Below, in pieces: positions 48,878 to 58,618 of a stretch of DNA of 64,000 nt. Source of the stretch: Salinisphaeraceae bacterium (GTDB taxonomy: Bacteria > Pseudomonadota > Gammaproteobacteria > Nevskiales > Salinisphaeraceae); the NCBI GenBank assembly GCA_002683405.1, contig NYTH01000030.1:1-64000 (forward strand). Reading direction: 5' to 3'. The position numbers and the translations under genes were made by a program. Position 1 is the stretch's first letter. Every line of letters starts with the position of its first letter. The notes below the pieces were generated by a model. That model ran no database searches. It was given only the letters and a program-made list of their open reading frames with translations, and was not told the origin of the DNA.

Positions 48878-50181
48878 TCGCCCGCAGACCGCTTGCGCAG
48901 CCGGACGTAGTAAAACCCGTCCATATCGCGTTCGCCGGGCGCAATTCGGCGTCCGTGCGTGTCCGCCTCGCCCCAACCGTGATCGGAAATCGGCAGTTCT
49001 GCGCCGTCCGGGCAGCCCGCCAGAAACGAAGCCGCCACGGTACTGCCCTCGGCTTGCAGCAGGGAACAGGTGGCATAAAGCAGCACGCCGCCGGGCGCGA
49101 GCAGGGGCCAAAGGGCCCGCAATAGCGCCTGCTGGCGCTCTGCCAGGGCCGTCACATCATCGGCCCGACGCAGCCACTTGATATCAGGATGACGGCGGAT
49201 GACCCCAGTGCCGGTACAGGGGGCATCCACCAGAATCCGGTCGAACGGCTCGCCCGACCACCAGTTATCCGGCGTGGTCGCGTCAGCCGGCCGGACATCC
49301 GCCTGCACACCCAGCCGATCCAGCGTGGCCTGCAGGCTCTCGCAGCGTGCCGGACTGATATCGAGTGCCGTCACCCGGCAGTCCTGCATCTCCAGCAGAT
49401 GCGCCGTCTTGCCGCCGGGGGCCGCGCAGGCGTCCAGGACCCGCATGCCGGGGCCCGGCGCAAGCAGCGGTGCGGCCAGCTGCGCCGCCGCGTCCTGGAC
49501 CGACACGTCTCCGGCCGCGAAGCCCGGCAGGCGGTCGACCGCCATGGGCTGGGCCAGCGTGACGGCGTCGGGCACGCCCGGTACCGGCATCGCCTGGATA
49601 GACGCCTTTGACAGTACTTCAAGATAGGCCGACACGGTGGTCCGACGGCGGTTGACGCGCAGCGTCATGGGCGCCTGGCGATTGTTTCGGTCAAGAATAT
49701 CGGGGCCACGGCCGGGCCAATCCTGCTCGATCGCGCGGTCCAGCCAGCCGGGATGGGAGTACCGGACCTGCGGATCGGCCGGTACGCCGGCCTCGAGCGC
49801 TTCGGCCTCTCGCTGATAGCGCCGCAGCAGGGCATTGATCAGCCCGCGCAGCCCCTTGAGCTTCAGAACCGGCGCGGCCGCCACCGTGGCGTGCACAGCC
49901 GCGTGGGCGGGCACGCGGAGTGACCGAAGCTGGAACAGCCCGACACACAGCAGGGCGGCCGCCAGCGCGGGCGGTCGCCGCTTGACCATGCCGTCCAGCA
50001 GGGCGTTGAGCAGCCGCCAGTCACGCAGCACCCCGTAGCTCATGGCCGCGGCCAGCGCGCCGTCGGCCGCGTTCAGCCCGGCGCAGTGCGCGCCGAGGGC
50101 ATCGTCCAGGCTGCGGCCGTCCATGACGGCCGCGACGGCCCGCGCCGCCGCCGCGCGGGCTGGCGCGCCGGCGTCACTCAA
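48874..50181 (-). CDS. rsmB: 16S rRNA (cytosine-967-C5)-methyltransferase
   Basis: A 435-residue SAM-dependent enzyme that methylates C967 of 16S rRNA. The N-terminal NusB-like RNA-binding domain (to about 150; LRGLINALLRRYQRE) precedes a Rossmann methyltransferase. SAM motif VLDACAAPGGKTAHLLEM, DILVDAPCTGTGVIRRHPDI-type catalytic cysteine motif (visible as RILVDAPCTGTG) and YATCSLLQAEG with the second cysteine are all present. It overlaps fmt by eight bases, in the normal def-fmt-rsmB order. Confidence 0.97.
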   Translation of the reverse strand: MSDAGAPARAAAARAVAAVMDGRSLDDALGAHCAGLNAADGALAAAMSYGVLRDWRLLNALLDGMVKRRPPALAAALLCVGLFQLRSLRVPAHAAVHATVAAAPVLKLKGLRGLINALLRRYQREAEALEAGVPADPQVRYSHPGWLDRAIEQDWPGRGPDILDRNNRQAPMTLRVNRRRTTVSAYLEVLSKASIQAMPVPGVPDAVTLAQPMAVDRLPGFAAGDVSVQDAAAQLAAPLLAPGPGMRVLDACAAPGGKTAHLLEMQDCRVTALDISPARCESLQATLDRLGVQADVRPADATTPDNWWSGEPFDRILVDAPCTGTGVIRRHPDIKWLRRADDVTALAERQQALLRALWPLLAPGGVLLYATCSLLQAEGSTVAASFLAGCPDGAELPISDHGWGEADTHGRRIAPGERDMDGFYYVRLRKRSAGD

Positions 50182-51100
50182 ACCGTTGACCAGCCAGTTT
50201 CCGGCCGCGCGCCGCGTCGGCCGCCGCCACCGGCTTCTTGCCCGGCCACTGCAGGGTGCGCAGCGTCAGCGAGCCCTGCCCGCAGGCCACCACAATGCCG
50301 TCGTCGTCGGCGCTGATGATCTCGCCCGGCGCATGGCCTTCACGATCACGCCCCACCGCCGCCTGAAACAGCCGGATCGCCTTGCCGTCCAGCCGGGCGT
50401 GGCACACCGGCCAGGGGTTGAACGCCCGGATATCCCGGGCAATGGCGTCGGCATGGCGTGTCCAGTCGACCTGCGCCTCCTGCTTGGCAAGCCGGCGGGC
50501 ATAGCAGGCCTGGTCATGATCCTGCGGCGTGTGGCTGACGCGGCCCCGCACCAGATCGCTGACCGTGGTGCGCAGCAGTCCGGCGCCCATTTCGGCCAGC
50601 CGGTCGTGCAGCTGTCCGGCGGTCATCGCCGGCGTGAGTTCGCAGGCCTGCTGCGCGAGCATGTCCCCCGTGTCCAGCCCCCGGTCCATCTGCATGATGG
50701 TGACACCGGTTTCCTGATCGCCGGCCTGTATGCAGCGGGCGATCGGCGCGGCCCCACGCCAGCGCGGCAACAGCGAGGCGTGTACGTTGATACAGCCATA
50801 TTCGGGCAGTGACAGCACATCGGCCGGCAGCAGCAGCCCGTAGGCCACCACCACCATCAGATCCGGCGCCCACTGCGCCAGGGTATTCAGCGATTCGGTC
50901 TTCTTGAGGCTGAGTGGCTGATACACCGGCAGCCCGGACGCCAGAGCCGCGCCTTTCACCGGGGAGGGCCGCGGCTGGCGGCCGCGACCCGCGGGACGAT
51001 CCGGCTGGGTCAGCACGCCCACGACCTGGTGGTCGGATTCCAGCATCGCGCGCAGGCTGGGCACGGCAAATTCGGGCGTGCCCGCAAAGACAATCCGCAT
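50174..51100 (-). CDS. fmt: Methionyl-tRNA formyltransferase
   Basis: Formylates initiator Met-tRNA using 10-formyl-tetrahydrofolate. The 308-residue protein has [28 protein letters not shown], the catalytic N/H/D set in CINVHASLLPRWRGAAPI and the Asp of MDRGLDTGDM, and a C-terminal OB-like domain. Length and motifs are normal. It follows def by 47 bases. Confidence 0.98.
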   Translation of the reverse strand: MRIVFAGTPEFAVPSLRAMLESDHQVVGVLTQPDRPAGRGRQPRPSPVKGAALASGLPVYQPLSLKKTESLNTLAQWAPDLMVVVAYGLLLPADVLSLPEYGCINVHASLLPRWRGAAPIARCIQAGDQETGVTIMQMDRGLDTGDMLAQQACELTPAMTAGQLHDRLAEMGAGLLRTTVSDLVRGRVSHTPQDHDQACYARRLAKQEAQVDWTRHADAIARDIRAFNPWPVCHARLDGKAIRLFQAAVGRDREGHAPGEIISADDDGIVVACGQGSLTLRTLQWPGKKPVAAADAARGRKLAGQRFE

Positions 51101-51147
51101 GAGCAGACTCCGTGTTCGGGTTCAGGGCAACCGGCCGGCGAGACGAT

Positions 51148-51657
51148 TCAGCTCTTGGCGGCCTGCCGCTCGGCCTTCTCCCGCTTGCGGCGGATACGCT
51201 CGCGCTTCAGGCGGGACAGCTTGTCGATATACAGCTCGCCGTCGAGATGGCCAATTTCGTGCTGGACACATTGCGCCAGCAGGCCGCTGGCCTCCATTTC
51301 ATACGTTTCGCCGCGGCGATCCTGCGCCCGAAAACGCACCCATTCGTAGCGTTTGAGGCTATCGTAGTGGTCAGGCACCGACAGGCAGCCCTCGTCCACG
51401 TCCACCAGCTCGCCGGTTTCGATAATTTCCGGATTAATCATGACGATGGGCGTGTTCTTGTCGTCCGAGCAGTCCATCACGGCGACCCGTCTGGCGACAC
51501 CGACCTGGGTTGCGGCCAGGCCGACGCCGGGGGCGTCATACATGGTCTCGAACAGGTCGTCGATGAATGTTTCCAGATCGCGGTCGATATTAGCTATAGG
51601 CTCGGCCTTTTCACGCAATCGCGGGTCGGGGAAATGCAGGATTTCTAGTATGGCCAT
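51148..51657 (-). CDS. def: Peptide deformylase
   Basis: Removes the formyl group from nascent proteins. The 169-residue protein contains the three motifs GVGLAATQVG, EGCLS and QHEIGHLDG, with the HExxH metal ligands and the Cys in motif 2. Position four of the third motif is Gly where Asp is common (HEIDH), outside the ligand set. A lysine/arginine-rich C-terminal tail (SRLKRERIRRKREKAERQ) is typical. First gene of def-fmt-rsmB, divergent from the LysM gene. Confidence 0.97.
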   Translation of the reverse strand: MAILEILHFPDPRLREKAEPIANIDRDLETFIDDLFETMYDAPGVGLAATQVGVARRVAVMDCSDDKNTPIVMINPEIIETGELVDVDEGCLSVPDHYDSLKRYEWVRFRAQDRRGETYEMEASGLLAQCVQHEIGHLDGELYIDKLSRLKRERIRRKREKAERQAAKS

Positions 51658-51753
51658 GACGGGTCGTACTGCTAGAGTTTGAGTCGGGGAGCAGGCACCG
51701 GATGACCGGCAGCGTGCGCGACAAGAAAGTTATCAAGGGGGCAGGTTTTACCC

Positions 51754-52914
51754 ATGAAGAAGTATAACGCGAGCCGGACCGGCACCGCCGGTCTGATCCT
51801 GTCTGTCGTGCTGATGGCGGGGTGCGCGACAACGTCGGATAACGAGGTCAAGCAGGGCGTGCTCACGCCCATACCCGAGGCCGACGCTTCTCCGGCCGCC
51901 AGCCGCGATAGCGGCATGCCGGACAACCGCCGGGCGCAGCGGCTGCCGCCTCGCGAGGGCGACGTGGAGCTTCGCGACGACGCGCCGCTGCGCTATGTCG
52001 TGAAGAAGGGCGACACCCTGTGGGATATTTCCCAGCAGTTCCTCAAGCGCGCCTGGTACTGGCCCGAGCTGTGGTACGTGAATCCCGATATCCCCAACCC
52101 CCACCTGATCTACCCGGGCGACGTTCTGCATCTGGTCTATACCGATGGTCGGCCACAGCTGCGCCGCGTGTCCGGCAGCGCGCGACTGTCACCGCGGGTT
52201 CGCACCCTGCCCGTCGACGAGGCCATCTCCACGATTCCGCTCGACGCGATCCGGCAGTTCCTCAATGGCCCTCGCCTGGTCACGGAAGAGCAGTTGCAGC
52301 AGGCGCCGTACGTGGTCCAGTTTGTCGACGATCATCTGGTGGGCGGCGCCGGTAATCAGACCTATGTGCGGCGGGCCAAGCAGGCCAACGGCGACAACTA
52401 CGCCCTGGTGCGACCCGGCGAGGAGTATGTGGACCCGGATTCCGGCGACGTGCTCGGCATCGAGGCGTTGCCGATCGGCGCCGTGGAAATCCAGGAATTC
52501 CGCGACATTTCAACGGCCGTCATCACGCGCAGCTTTCGCGAAGCCCTGATCGGCGACCGCCTGCTGCCGCTCGAAGACGAGGCGCTGGCCGCCAATTTCT
52601 ATCCCAGGGCGCCGGACGTCCCCGTGGATGCGACCATCATCTCGGTGTATGGCGGCGTCTCGCAGATCGGGCAATACCAGATTGTTGCGCTCAACCGCGG
52701 CGGCCAACAGGGGCTCGAGCGCGGCCACGTGCTGGATGTGTTCCAGTCCGGCCGGGCTGCTCGCGATCCCGTCACGGGGGAAAAACTCATCCTCCCGCCG
52801 CTCAAGGCCGGCACGCTGATCGTGTTCAAGGTCGAGGACCGCATTGCCTACGGGCTGGTGATGCGCGCGACACGCGCCATCCACGTGCTCGACGGGGCCG
52901 GCAACCCGGAATAA
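51754..52914 (+). CDS. LysM-domain lipoprotein
   Basis: A 386-residue predicted lipoprotein (lipobox MAGC, C24). A single LysM peptidoglycan-binding module covers roughly residues 83-130 (YVVKKGDTLWDISQQFLKRA, NPHLIYPGDVLHLVY). The C-terminal half is a beta-rich region common to this gammaproteobacterial family, conserved upstream of dprA. ATG 51754 has AGGGGGC upstream. It is probably held at the outer membrane and bound to the cell wall. Confidence 0.93.
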   Translation: MKKYNASRTGTAGLILSVVLMAGCATTSDNEVKQGVLTPIPEADASPAASRDSGMPDNRRAQRLPPREGDVELRDDAPLRYVVKKGDTLWDISQQFLKRAWYWPELWYVNPDIPNPHLIYPGDVLHLVYTDGRPQLRRVSGSARLSPRVRTLPVDEAISTIPLDAIRQFLNGPRLVTEEQLQQAPYVVQFVDDHLVGGAGNQTYVRRAKQANGDNYALVRPGEEYVDPDSGDVLGIEALPIGAVEIQEFRDISTAVITRSFREALIGDRLLPLEDEALAANFYPRAPDVPVDATIISVYGGVSQIGQYQIVALNRGGQQGLERGHVLDVFQSGRAARDPVTGEKLILPPLKAGTLIVFKVEDRIAYGLVMRATRAIHVLDGAGNPE

Positions 52915-53002
52915 GACCGTTACCGCAGCCGACTTCGCACCACCGGACGCCGAACGCCAGCGGGCCTGGCTGACACTGGCTCGCGCGCCGGGCGTCGGCG
53001 CC

Positions 53003-54064
53003 GTGCAGGTTGCCCGGTTGCTGGACGCCTGCCCGGATATCCGCCAGGCGCTTCGCCCCGGACAGCCTGCCCGACAGGGTCTGGGCCGGCCGGCGCTGGA
53101 CTGGCTCGCCCGACCGGACGAGGCCCTGCTGGATGCCGATCAGGCCTGGCTGGGCCAGTCGGGCCATCATCTGCTTACCCCGGATCATCCGGCCTATCCC
53201 GCCAGCCTCCGGGATCTGAGCGCACCGCCGCCCTGGCTCTATGCGCGGGGCGATCTGGACCTGCTTGGCCCACCCGGCCTGGCGATCGTGGGCAGCCGCA
53301 ATCCCACGCCGGCAGGTCGCGGCACTGCCCGCGAGTTCGCCGCGGAACTGGCGGCCGCCGGCCTGGTGATCGTGTCGGGCCTGGCCAGCGGGGTGGACGC
53401 GGCGGCCCACGAAGGCGCGCTCGATGTGCAGGGCATGACCATCGCGGTCTGCGGCACCGGGCTGGACCGCATTTATCCTGCCCGCAATCGCGAGCTGGGT
53501 CTGCGGATCGCCGAACAAGGGCTGCTGCTCTCGCAGTTCAATCTGGGGACACCGGCGCGGCCCGGTCACTTCCCCCAGCGCAATCGCGTCATCGCCGGTT
53601 TGACGCTGGGAACACTGGTGGTCGAAGCCGCCCGGCAGAGCGGCTCACTCATAACCGCACGGCTTGCGGCCGAAACGGGCCGGGACGTATTCGCCATCCC
53701 CGGGTCGGTGCACAACCCGCTCGCCCGGGGCTGCCACCGGCTGATCCGGGACGGAGCCAAACTGGTGGAGCAGGCCGCCGACGTGATCGAGGAAATTGCG
53801 CCCCGTCTGATCGTCCCCCAGCCCGCGACCAAGCCGCCGACAGACGGGCCACAGGAGGGCGCTCAGGAGCTTGATGAGGAATATCAAATGCTTCTGAAGG
53901 CCGTGGGTTTCGAGCCTACCCCGGTCGATCAGATCGTGGCCGAGTCCGGATTGACCGCGGCAGCCGTATCCTCCATGCTCCTCGTGCTGGAACTGGAAGA
54001 CCATGTGTCCCCCGCCCCGGGCGGTGGCTACATGCGCACGAGACCGCCCCAGAACGTCTCCTAG
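53003..54064 (+). CDS. dprA: DNA processing protein DprA/Smf
   Basis: Loads RecA on incoming single-stranded DNA during natural transformation. The Rossmann fold runs from about residue 90 of this start, with VGSRNPTPAGRG, VSGLASGVDAAAHEGAL, CGTGLDRIYPARNREL, FPQRNRVIAGL and SGSLITARLA; a C-terminal winged helix follows (DQIVAESGLTAAAVSSMLL). GTG 53003 is the first canonical start codon, but family-like sequence (ERQRAWLTLARAPGVGAV) continues upstream in the same frame to about 52916 without ATG, GTG or TTG. The true start may be non-canonical or mutated, or the protein may lack its N-terminal helical domain. Confidence 0.92.
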   Translation: MQVARLLDACPDIRQALRPGQPARQGLGRPALDWLARPDEALLDADQAWLGQSGHHLLTPDHPAYPASLRDLSAPPPWLYARGDLDLLGPPGLAIVGSRNPTPAGRGTAREFAAELAAAGLVIVSGLASGVDAAAHEGALDVQGMTIAVCGTGLDRIYPARNRELGLRIAEQGLLLSQFNLGTPARPGHFPQRNRVIAGLTLGTLVVEAARQSGSLITARLAAETGRDVFAIPGSVHNPLARGCHRLIRDGAKLVEQAADVIEEIAPRLIVPQPATKPPTDGPQEGAQELDEEYQMLLKAVGFEPTPVDQIVAESGLTAAAVSSMLLVLELEDHVSPAPGGGYMRTRPPQNVS

Positions 54065-54101
54065 CCAGGCGGGCGGCTTTTTCTGAATCAGGCTCAAGCA
54101 C

Positions 54102-54578
54102 ATGAACGAAAATCTGCTGGACGTCCTGCTGTACCTGTTCGAGCACTACCCCATGGCCGAACTGCGTGACGACGGCGCCCTGCGTGACGATCTGGACGAG
54201 GCCGGCTTTCTGCCCGAGGAAGTCGACGATGCCTTTGCCTGGCTCCGGGACACCACGCCGGCCCGCCAGCAGCTGATCAGCGAGCCAGGCAACAACAGCC
54301 TGCGCCTGTACAGCGAGCACGAAAGCGAACGTCTGTCGCCCGAATGCCGCGGCTACCTCCAGGAACTTCAGCATCACGGCATCCTCAATGGCGCCATTCG
54401 CGAGATCGTCATTGACCGGCTGCTCGCGCTGGCCGACGAGAGCCTGGACTCCGACCCGATTGACGTTGAGCGGCTGAAGTGGGTCGTGATGATGGTGCTC
54501 TCCAACCAGTCCGATGACGCAGCCTACGTGCGGATGGAAGCCAGGCTGCAGATCGAGGACGGCGCGGCCGCGCACTAG
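54102..54578 (+). CDS. smg: Smg family protein (DUF494)
   Basis: A 158-residue acidic protein of the Smg family, regularly found between dprA and topA in gammaproteobacteria. MNENLLDVLLYLFEHY, LRDDLDEAGFLPEEVDDAFA-type helices and REIVIDRLLALADES are typical. Molecular function is unknown. It starts 37 bases after dprA. Hairpins overlap and follow its stop codon. Confidence 0.95.
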   Translation: MNENLLDVLLYLFEHYPMAELRDDGALRDDLDEAGFLPEEVDDAFAWLRDTTPARQQLISEPGNNSLRLYSEHESERLSPECRGYLQELQHHGILNGAIREIVIDRLLALADESLDSDPIDVERLKWVVMMVLSNQSDDAAYVRMEARLQIEDGAAAH

Positions 54579-54611
54579 TGTAGTGCGCCACCCGCCGCTT
54601 CGAGTGGCGCA
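54570..54611 (+). promoter_or_regulatory. Two mutually exclusive hairpins at the smg 3' end
   Basis: GCGCACTA (54570-54577) pairs with TAGTGCGC (54581-54588) across a three-base loop that includes the last stop-codon base. Overlapping it, TGCGCCAC (54584-54591) pairs with GTGGCGCA (54604-54611). Both eight-base stems are perfect but share 54584-54588, so only one can form. No T-run follows. Confidence 0.45.
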
Positions 54612-54716
54612 GCCGGCAGCCCGACCTCATATGGCCAGCCGCCAAATCCCTGTGCTACCGTTCGCGGCCTCTTGCGGGGCCGGCGCTGACATACCGGCAT
54701 GATCAAGGGACGGTGA

Positions 54717-54739
54717 CTTCTGCCGATACGTGGCAGAAG
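54717..54739 (+). promoter_or_regulatory. Inverted repeat upstream of topA
   Basis: CTTCTGCC (54717-54724), seven-base spacer, GGCAGAAG (54732-54739), about 60 bases before the topA start. It may be a hairpin or an operator; topA is commonly supercoiling-regulated, but no specific factor is recognised. Confidence 0.35.
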
Positions 54740-54799
54740 GGTTCACGCCATCTCGTCTCCCGCCATCTCCGGTCGCAACGCTATATGCTGCTCAACTAG

Positions 54800-57124
54800 A
54801 TGACCCAGAATCTCGTCATAGTCGAATCGCCCGCCAAGGCCAAGACCATCGAGAAGTACCTCGGCAAGGACTTTCAGGTGCTGGCGTCTTATGGCCACGT
54901 GCGTGACCTGGTGCCCAAGGAAGGCGCGGTGGATACCGAGCACGACTTCGCGATGCGCTATGACGTGATCGACCGCAACGCCAAGCACGTCGACAAGATT
55001 GCCAGGTCGCTGAAGAAATCCGACGCGCTCTATCTGGCCACTGACCCGGACCGCGAAGGCGAAGCCATTGCCTGGCATCTGCTCGAGCTGCTGCGGGAAA
55101 AGGGCCTGACCGAGGGCAAGGACGTGCGCCGCGTGGTCTTTCACGAAATCACGAAGACCGCCGTCAATGACGCCATCGCCAACCCGCGCACGGTGTCCGA
55201 CGCCCTGGTCAACGCCCAGCAGGCCCGCCGCGCGCTGGATTACCTGGTGGGCTTCAATCTGTCCCCCATGCTCTGGCGCAAGGTCCAGCGCGGCCTGTCC
55301 GCCGGTCGTGTGCAGAGCCCGGCTCTTCGCCTGATCTGCGAGCGCGACGCCGAAATCGAGGCCTTCGTGCCCGAGGAGTACTGGAAGATCGAGGCCCGCG
55401 CCCGCAAGGACGACGAGGCCGAAGAGAAAACCTTCGGCGCCCGCCTTTACGAATTCGAAGGCGAAAAGGTCGAGCAGTTCACGGTTACGGAAGCCGGCCG
55501 CGCCGAGGCCGTCGAAAAGGCGCTGCGTGACGCGGCCAACGGCAAGCTGAAGGTCGCCAAGGTCGACCGCAAGCAGCGCCGCCGCAACCCGGCGCCGCCG
55601 TTCACCACCTCCACGCTGCAGCAGGACGCCTCGCGCAAGCTCGGATTCACCGCCACCCGCACCATGCGCACGGCGCAGCAGCTGTATGAAGGTATCGACA
55701 TCGGCGGCGAAACCGTTGGCCTGATTACCTATATGCGGACCGACTCGGTGACCCTGGCGGCCGATGCCGTACGCGAAATTCGCGAAACCATCGAAAGCCG
55801 CTACGGCAAGAAGTCGCTGCCCGACGACGCCCGCAGCTTCAAGGCCAAGTCCAAGAATGCCCAGGAGGCCCATGAGGCCATCCGCCCGTCCGCCTGCGCC
55901 CGCACGCCGGACGAGATGAAGAAAAATCTGTCCAGCGACCAGGCGCGCCTGTACGAACTGATATGGCAGCGCACCATGGCCTGCCAGATGATGCACGCCC
56001 TGTTCGACACGGTGTCCGCCGATCTGGCCGCCGGCCCGCACCTGTTCCGCGCCAGCGGCTCGACGCTGAAGGAACCCGGCTTTCTGGCCGTGTATCAGGA
56101 AGGCCGCGACGAAAAGGAAGACCCGGACGCCGACAAGCGTCTGCCGCAGCTTGATGAAGGCGAACTGCTGAATCTGGAAGACATCATCACCACCCAGCAC
56201 TTCACCGAGCCGCCGCCGCGCTTTACCGAGGCCAGCCTGGTCAAGACGCTGGAGGAATACGATATCGGCCGGCCGTCGACCTACGCGTCGATCATCTCCA
56301 CGCTGCAGGACCGCGAATACGTGGACATGGACGGCCGCAGCTTCATGCCTACCCCGCTGGGCAAGATCGTCAACAAGTTCCTCACCGAGCACTTCACCCG
56401 CTACGTGGACTACGAGTTCACCGCGAAGCTCGAAGACGATCTGGACGCCATCTCCCGCGGCGAAAGCGAATGGCGCCCTCTGCTGGCCGATTTCTGGAAG
56501 CGTTTTTCCGAGCAGCTTGAAGCCAAGCAGGACCTGTCCCGTGAGGAAGTGGCTCAGGCCCGCGAACTGGGTACCGACCCGGAAACCGGCAAGCCGGTCA
56601 TCGTGCGCCTCGGCCGCTATGGACCGTTCGTACAGATCGGCAGCAAGGACGACGAAGAAAAGCCGAAATTTGCCGGCCTGCGCCCGCATCAGGACATGGA
56701 CAAGATCACCCTCGACGAGGCCATGGTGCTGTTTACGCTGCCGCGCGAGCTGGGCGAAACCCCCGAGGGTGAGGAAGTGCAGGCCAATGTCGGACGCTTC
56801 GGCCCTTATGTGCGCTACGGCAAGAAATTCGCCTCCCTCAAGGAAGATGACCCCTATACCATCACGCTGGAGCGCGCGCTGGAAGTCATTGCCGAGAAGA
56901 AGGAAGCCGACGCCAAGAAGCTCATCAAGACCTGGGACGACAGCAAGGTCAAGGTGCAGCATGGCCCTTACGGCCCGTACATCACGGACGGCAAGAAGAA
57001 CGCCCGCGTGCCCAAGGACGCCGAGCCCGAAAAGCTGACTCTCGAGGAATGCGAGGAACTGCTGGCCAAGGCGCCCGCCCGCAAGCCGCGCAAGCGCCGC
57101 AAGAAGGCGGCCGCGAAGTCCTGA
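54800..57124 (+). CDS. topA: DNA topoisomerase I (type IA)
   Basis: Relaxes negative supercoils. The 774-residue enzyme has a Toprim domain (LVIVESPAKAKTIEKYL, then TDPDREGEAIAWHL), the catalytic Y311 in ITYMRTDS, and GRPSTYASIISTLQ. After about residue 570 it carries Topo_C_Rpt-type repeats (GRYGPFVQIG, GRFGPYVRYG, GPYGPYITDG) and a Lys-rich end. It has no C-terminal zinc-finger cysteines, unlike the E. coli enzyme, matching the shorter type found in Xanthomonas-like bacteria. Confidence 0.97.
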   Translation: MTQNLVIVESPAKAKTIEKYLGKDFQVLASYGHVRDLVPKEGAVDTEHDFAMRYDVIDRNAKHVDKIARSLKKSDALYLATDPDREGEAIAWHLLELLREKGLTEGKDVRRVVFHEITKTAVNDAIANPRTVSDALVNAQQARRALDYLVGFNLSPMLWRKVQRGLSAGRVQSPALRLICERDAEIEAFVPEEYWKIEARARKDDEAEEKTFGARLYEFEGEKVEQFTVTEAGRAEAVEKALRDAANGKLKVAKVDRKQRRRNPAPPFTTSTLQQDASRKLGFTATRTMRTAQQLYEGIDIGGETVGLITYMRTDSVTLAADAVREIRETIESRYGKKSLPDDARSFKAKSKNAQEAHEAIRPSACARTPDEMKKNLSSDQARLYELIWQRTMACQMMHALFDTVSADLAAGPHLFRASGSTLKEPGFLAVYQEGRDEKEDPDADKRLPQLDEGELLNLEDIITTQHFTEPPPRFTEASLVKTLEEYDIGRPSTYASIISTLQDREYVDMDGRSFMPTPLGKIVNKFLTEHFTRYVDYEFTAKLEDDLDAISRGESEWRPLLADFWKRFSEQLEAKQDLSREEVAQARELGTDPETGKPVIVRLGRYGPFVQIGSKDDEEKPKFAGLRPHQDMDKITLDEAMVLFTLPRELGETPEGEEVQANVGRFGPYVRYGKKFASLKEDDPYTITLERALEVIAEKKEADAKKLIKTWDDSKVKVQHGPYGPYITDGKKNARVPKDAEPEKLTLEECEELLAKAPARKPRKRRKKAAAKS

Positions 57125-57131
57125 CGCGACC

Positions 57132-57692
57132 GTGACGCCGCACGCCCTGCGCGCTGCCGCCCGCTGCCTGCGCCGGGGCGGACTGGTGTTGCTGCCCACC
57201 GAGGGCGTCTGGGGGCTGTCCTGCGACCCATTGAATCCGCACGCCGTGTGGCGCCTGCTGAGCGCCAAGCGTCGCCCCCTTCACAAGGGGCTGATTCTCA
57301 CGGCCGCGCAAACATCACAACTCGCGCCCTTCGTGGCCGATACGCCGGACGGTCGCAAGGCCTTTTCCACGGCAGAGCAGGACTGGCCCGGACCAATCAC
57401 CTGGGTGTGCCCGGCGCGCGCCGAAACGCCTTACTGGCTGACCGGCGGCCAGCGCGGCATCGCGCTGCGCGTCACGGCCCATCCGGTGCTAGCGGCGCTG
57501 AGTGAGGCCTTTGGAAGCGCGCTGGTATCCACCAGCGCCAACCGCGCCGGCCGTCCGGCGGCGCTCAGAAGCTGGCAGGCCCGCCAGCAGCTCGGGACAG
57601 CCATCGAGGCAGTGCTGCCCGGCCAGCTGACCCGTCCGGGCCGTCCGTCCACCATTCGTTCCGCTTTTGACCAACGGATTCTGCGCGCATGA
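57132..57692 (+). CDS. tsaC: Threonylcarbamoyl-AMP synthase (YrdC/TsaC)
   Basis: First enzyme of t6A tRNA modification, forming threonylcarbamoyl-AMP from Thr, bicarbonate and ATP. The 186-residue protein has [34 protein letters not shown] (the KxR and K substrate residues), [11 protein letters not shown] and [14 protein letters not shown]. It starts at GTG 57132, seven bases after topA, and overlaps hemF by four bases. This is the usual topA-tsaC order. Confidence 0.96.
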   Translation: MTPHALRAAARCLRRGGLVLLPTEGVWGLSCDPLNPHAVWRLLSAKRRPLHKGLILTAAQTSQLAPFVADTPDGRKAFSTAEQDWPGPITWVCPARAETPYWLTGGQRGIALRVTAHPVLAALSEAFGSALVSTSANRAGRPAALRSWQARQQLGTAIEAVLPGQLTRPGRPSTIRSAFDQRILRA

Positions 57693-58600
57693 GCCGCTCG
57701 CCCGATTTCCCGGCCGTGCTGGCCTATCTGCAGGGTTTCCAGAACGAGCTGTCACGGGCCTTCGAGGCCTTCGAACCCGATGCCCGCTTTCGGCAGGACG
57801 CCTGGACCCGCGAGGACGGTGGCTACGGCGACAGCCGCGTGCTGGCCGGCGGGCAGATCTTCGAGCGTGCCGGCGTCAATCTGTCGCATATCCGCGGCGA
57901 TGCGCTGCCGGCCTCCGCATCGGCGCGACGGCCGGAACTCGCTGGCCGCAGCTACGAGGTGGCGGGCGTGTCGGTGGTCACCCATCCGCTGAATCCGCAC
58001 GTGCCGACCTCGCACTGCAACCTGCGTTTCTTCATTGCCCGAGAGCCCGGCTCGGCGCCGGTCTGGTGGTTTGGCGGCGGATTCGATCTCACGCCGTTCT
58101 ATCCCGTCATGGAGGACGTCACCGCCTGGCATCGGGCGGCCCGCGACGCCTGCACGCCGTTCGGCGCGGATGTCTACCCGCGCTACAAGCAGTGGTGTGA
58201 CGAATACTTTCATCTACCTCACCGCAACGAGGCCCGCGGCGTGGGCGGCCTGTTCTTCGATGACCTCGACGAATGGCCTTTCGAGCAGTGTTTCGATTTC
58301 GCGCAGCGCGTCGGCCGGGCCTACCTGGACGCCTACCGCGACATCGTCAGCCGGCGCCACGAGAGCGAGTGGACCGAGCGGCAGCGCCAGTTCCAGCTCT
58401 ACCGGCGCGGGCGCTACGTGGAATTCAACCTGGTATACGACCGCGGCACGCTGTTCGGCCTGCAGTCACGCGGGCGGACAGAGTCGATTCTCATGTCCAT
58501 GCCGCCGCTCGCGGCCTGGGAGTACGACTGGTCGCCCGAGCCCGGCTCCGAGGAAGCCCGGCTGTACGAAACATACCTGGCGCCGCGCGACTGGATCTGA
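57689..58600 (+). CDS. hemF: Oxygen-dependent coproporphyrinogen-III oxidase
   Basis: Converts coproporphyrinogen III to protoporphyrinogen IX in aerobic haem synthesis. The 303-residue protein contains the conserved FTR-like start, [53 protein letters not shown] and [20 protein letters not shown]. It overlaps tsaC (ATGA), so expression is coupled. Confidence 0.98.
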   Translation: MSRSPDFPAVLAYLQGFQNELSRAFEAFEPDARFRQDAWTREDGGYGDSRVLAGGQIFERAGVNLSHIRGDALPASASARRPELAGRSYEVAGVSVVTHPLNPHVPTSHCNLRFFIAREPGSAPVWWFGGGFDLTPFYPVMEDVTAWHRAARDACTPFGADVYPRYKQWCDEYFHLPHRNEARGVGGLFFDDLDEWPFEQCFDFAQRVGRAYLDAYRDIVSRRHESEWTERQRQFQLYRRGRYVEFNLVYDRGTLFGLQSRGRTESILMSMPPLAAWEYDWSPEPGSEEARLYETYLAPRDWI

Positions 58601-58618
58601 CGGCTGCCCCGCGGGGGC

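Noticed and set aside
54743-57268. 841-residue antisense frame over topA
   Set aside because: Shadow of topA; low-complexity hydrophobic/Gly/Arg sequence without domains.
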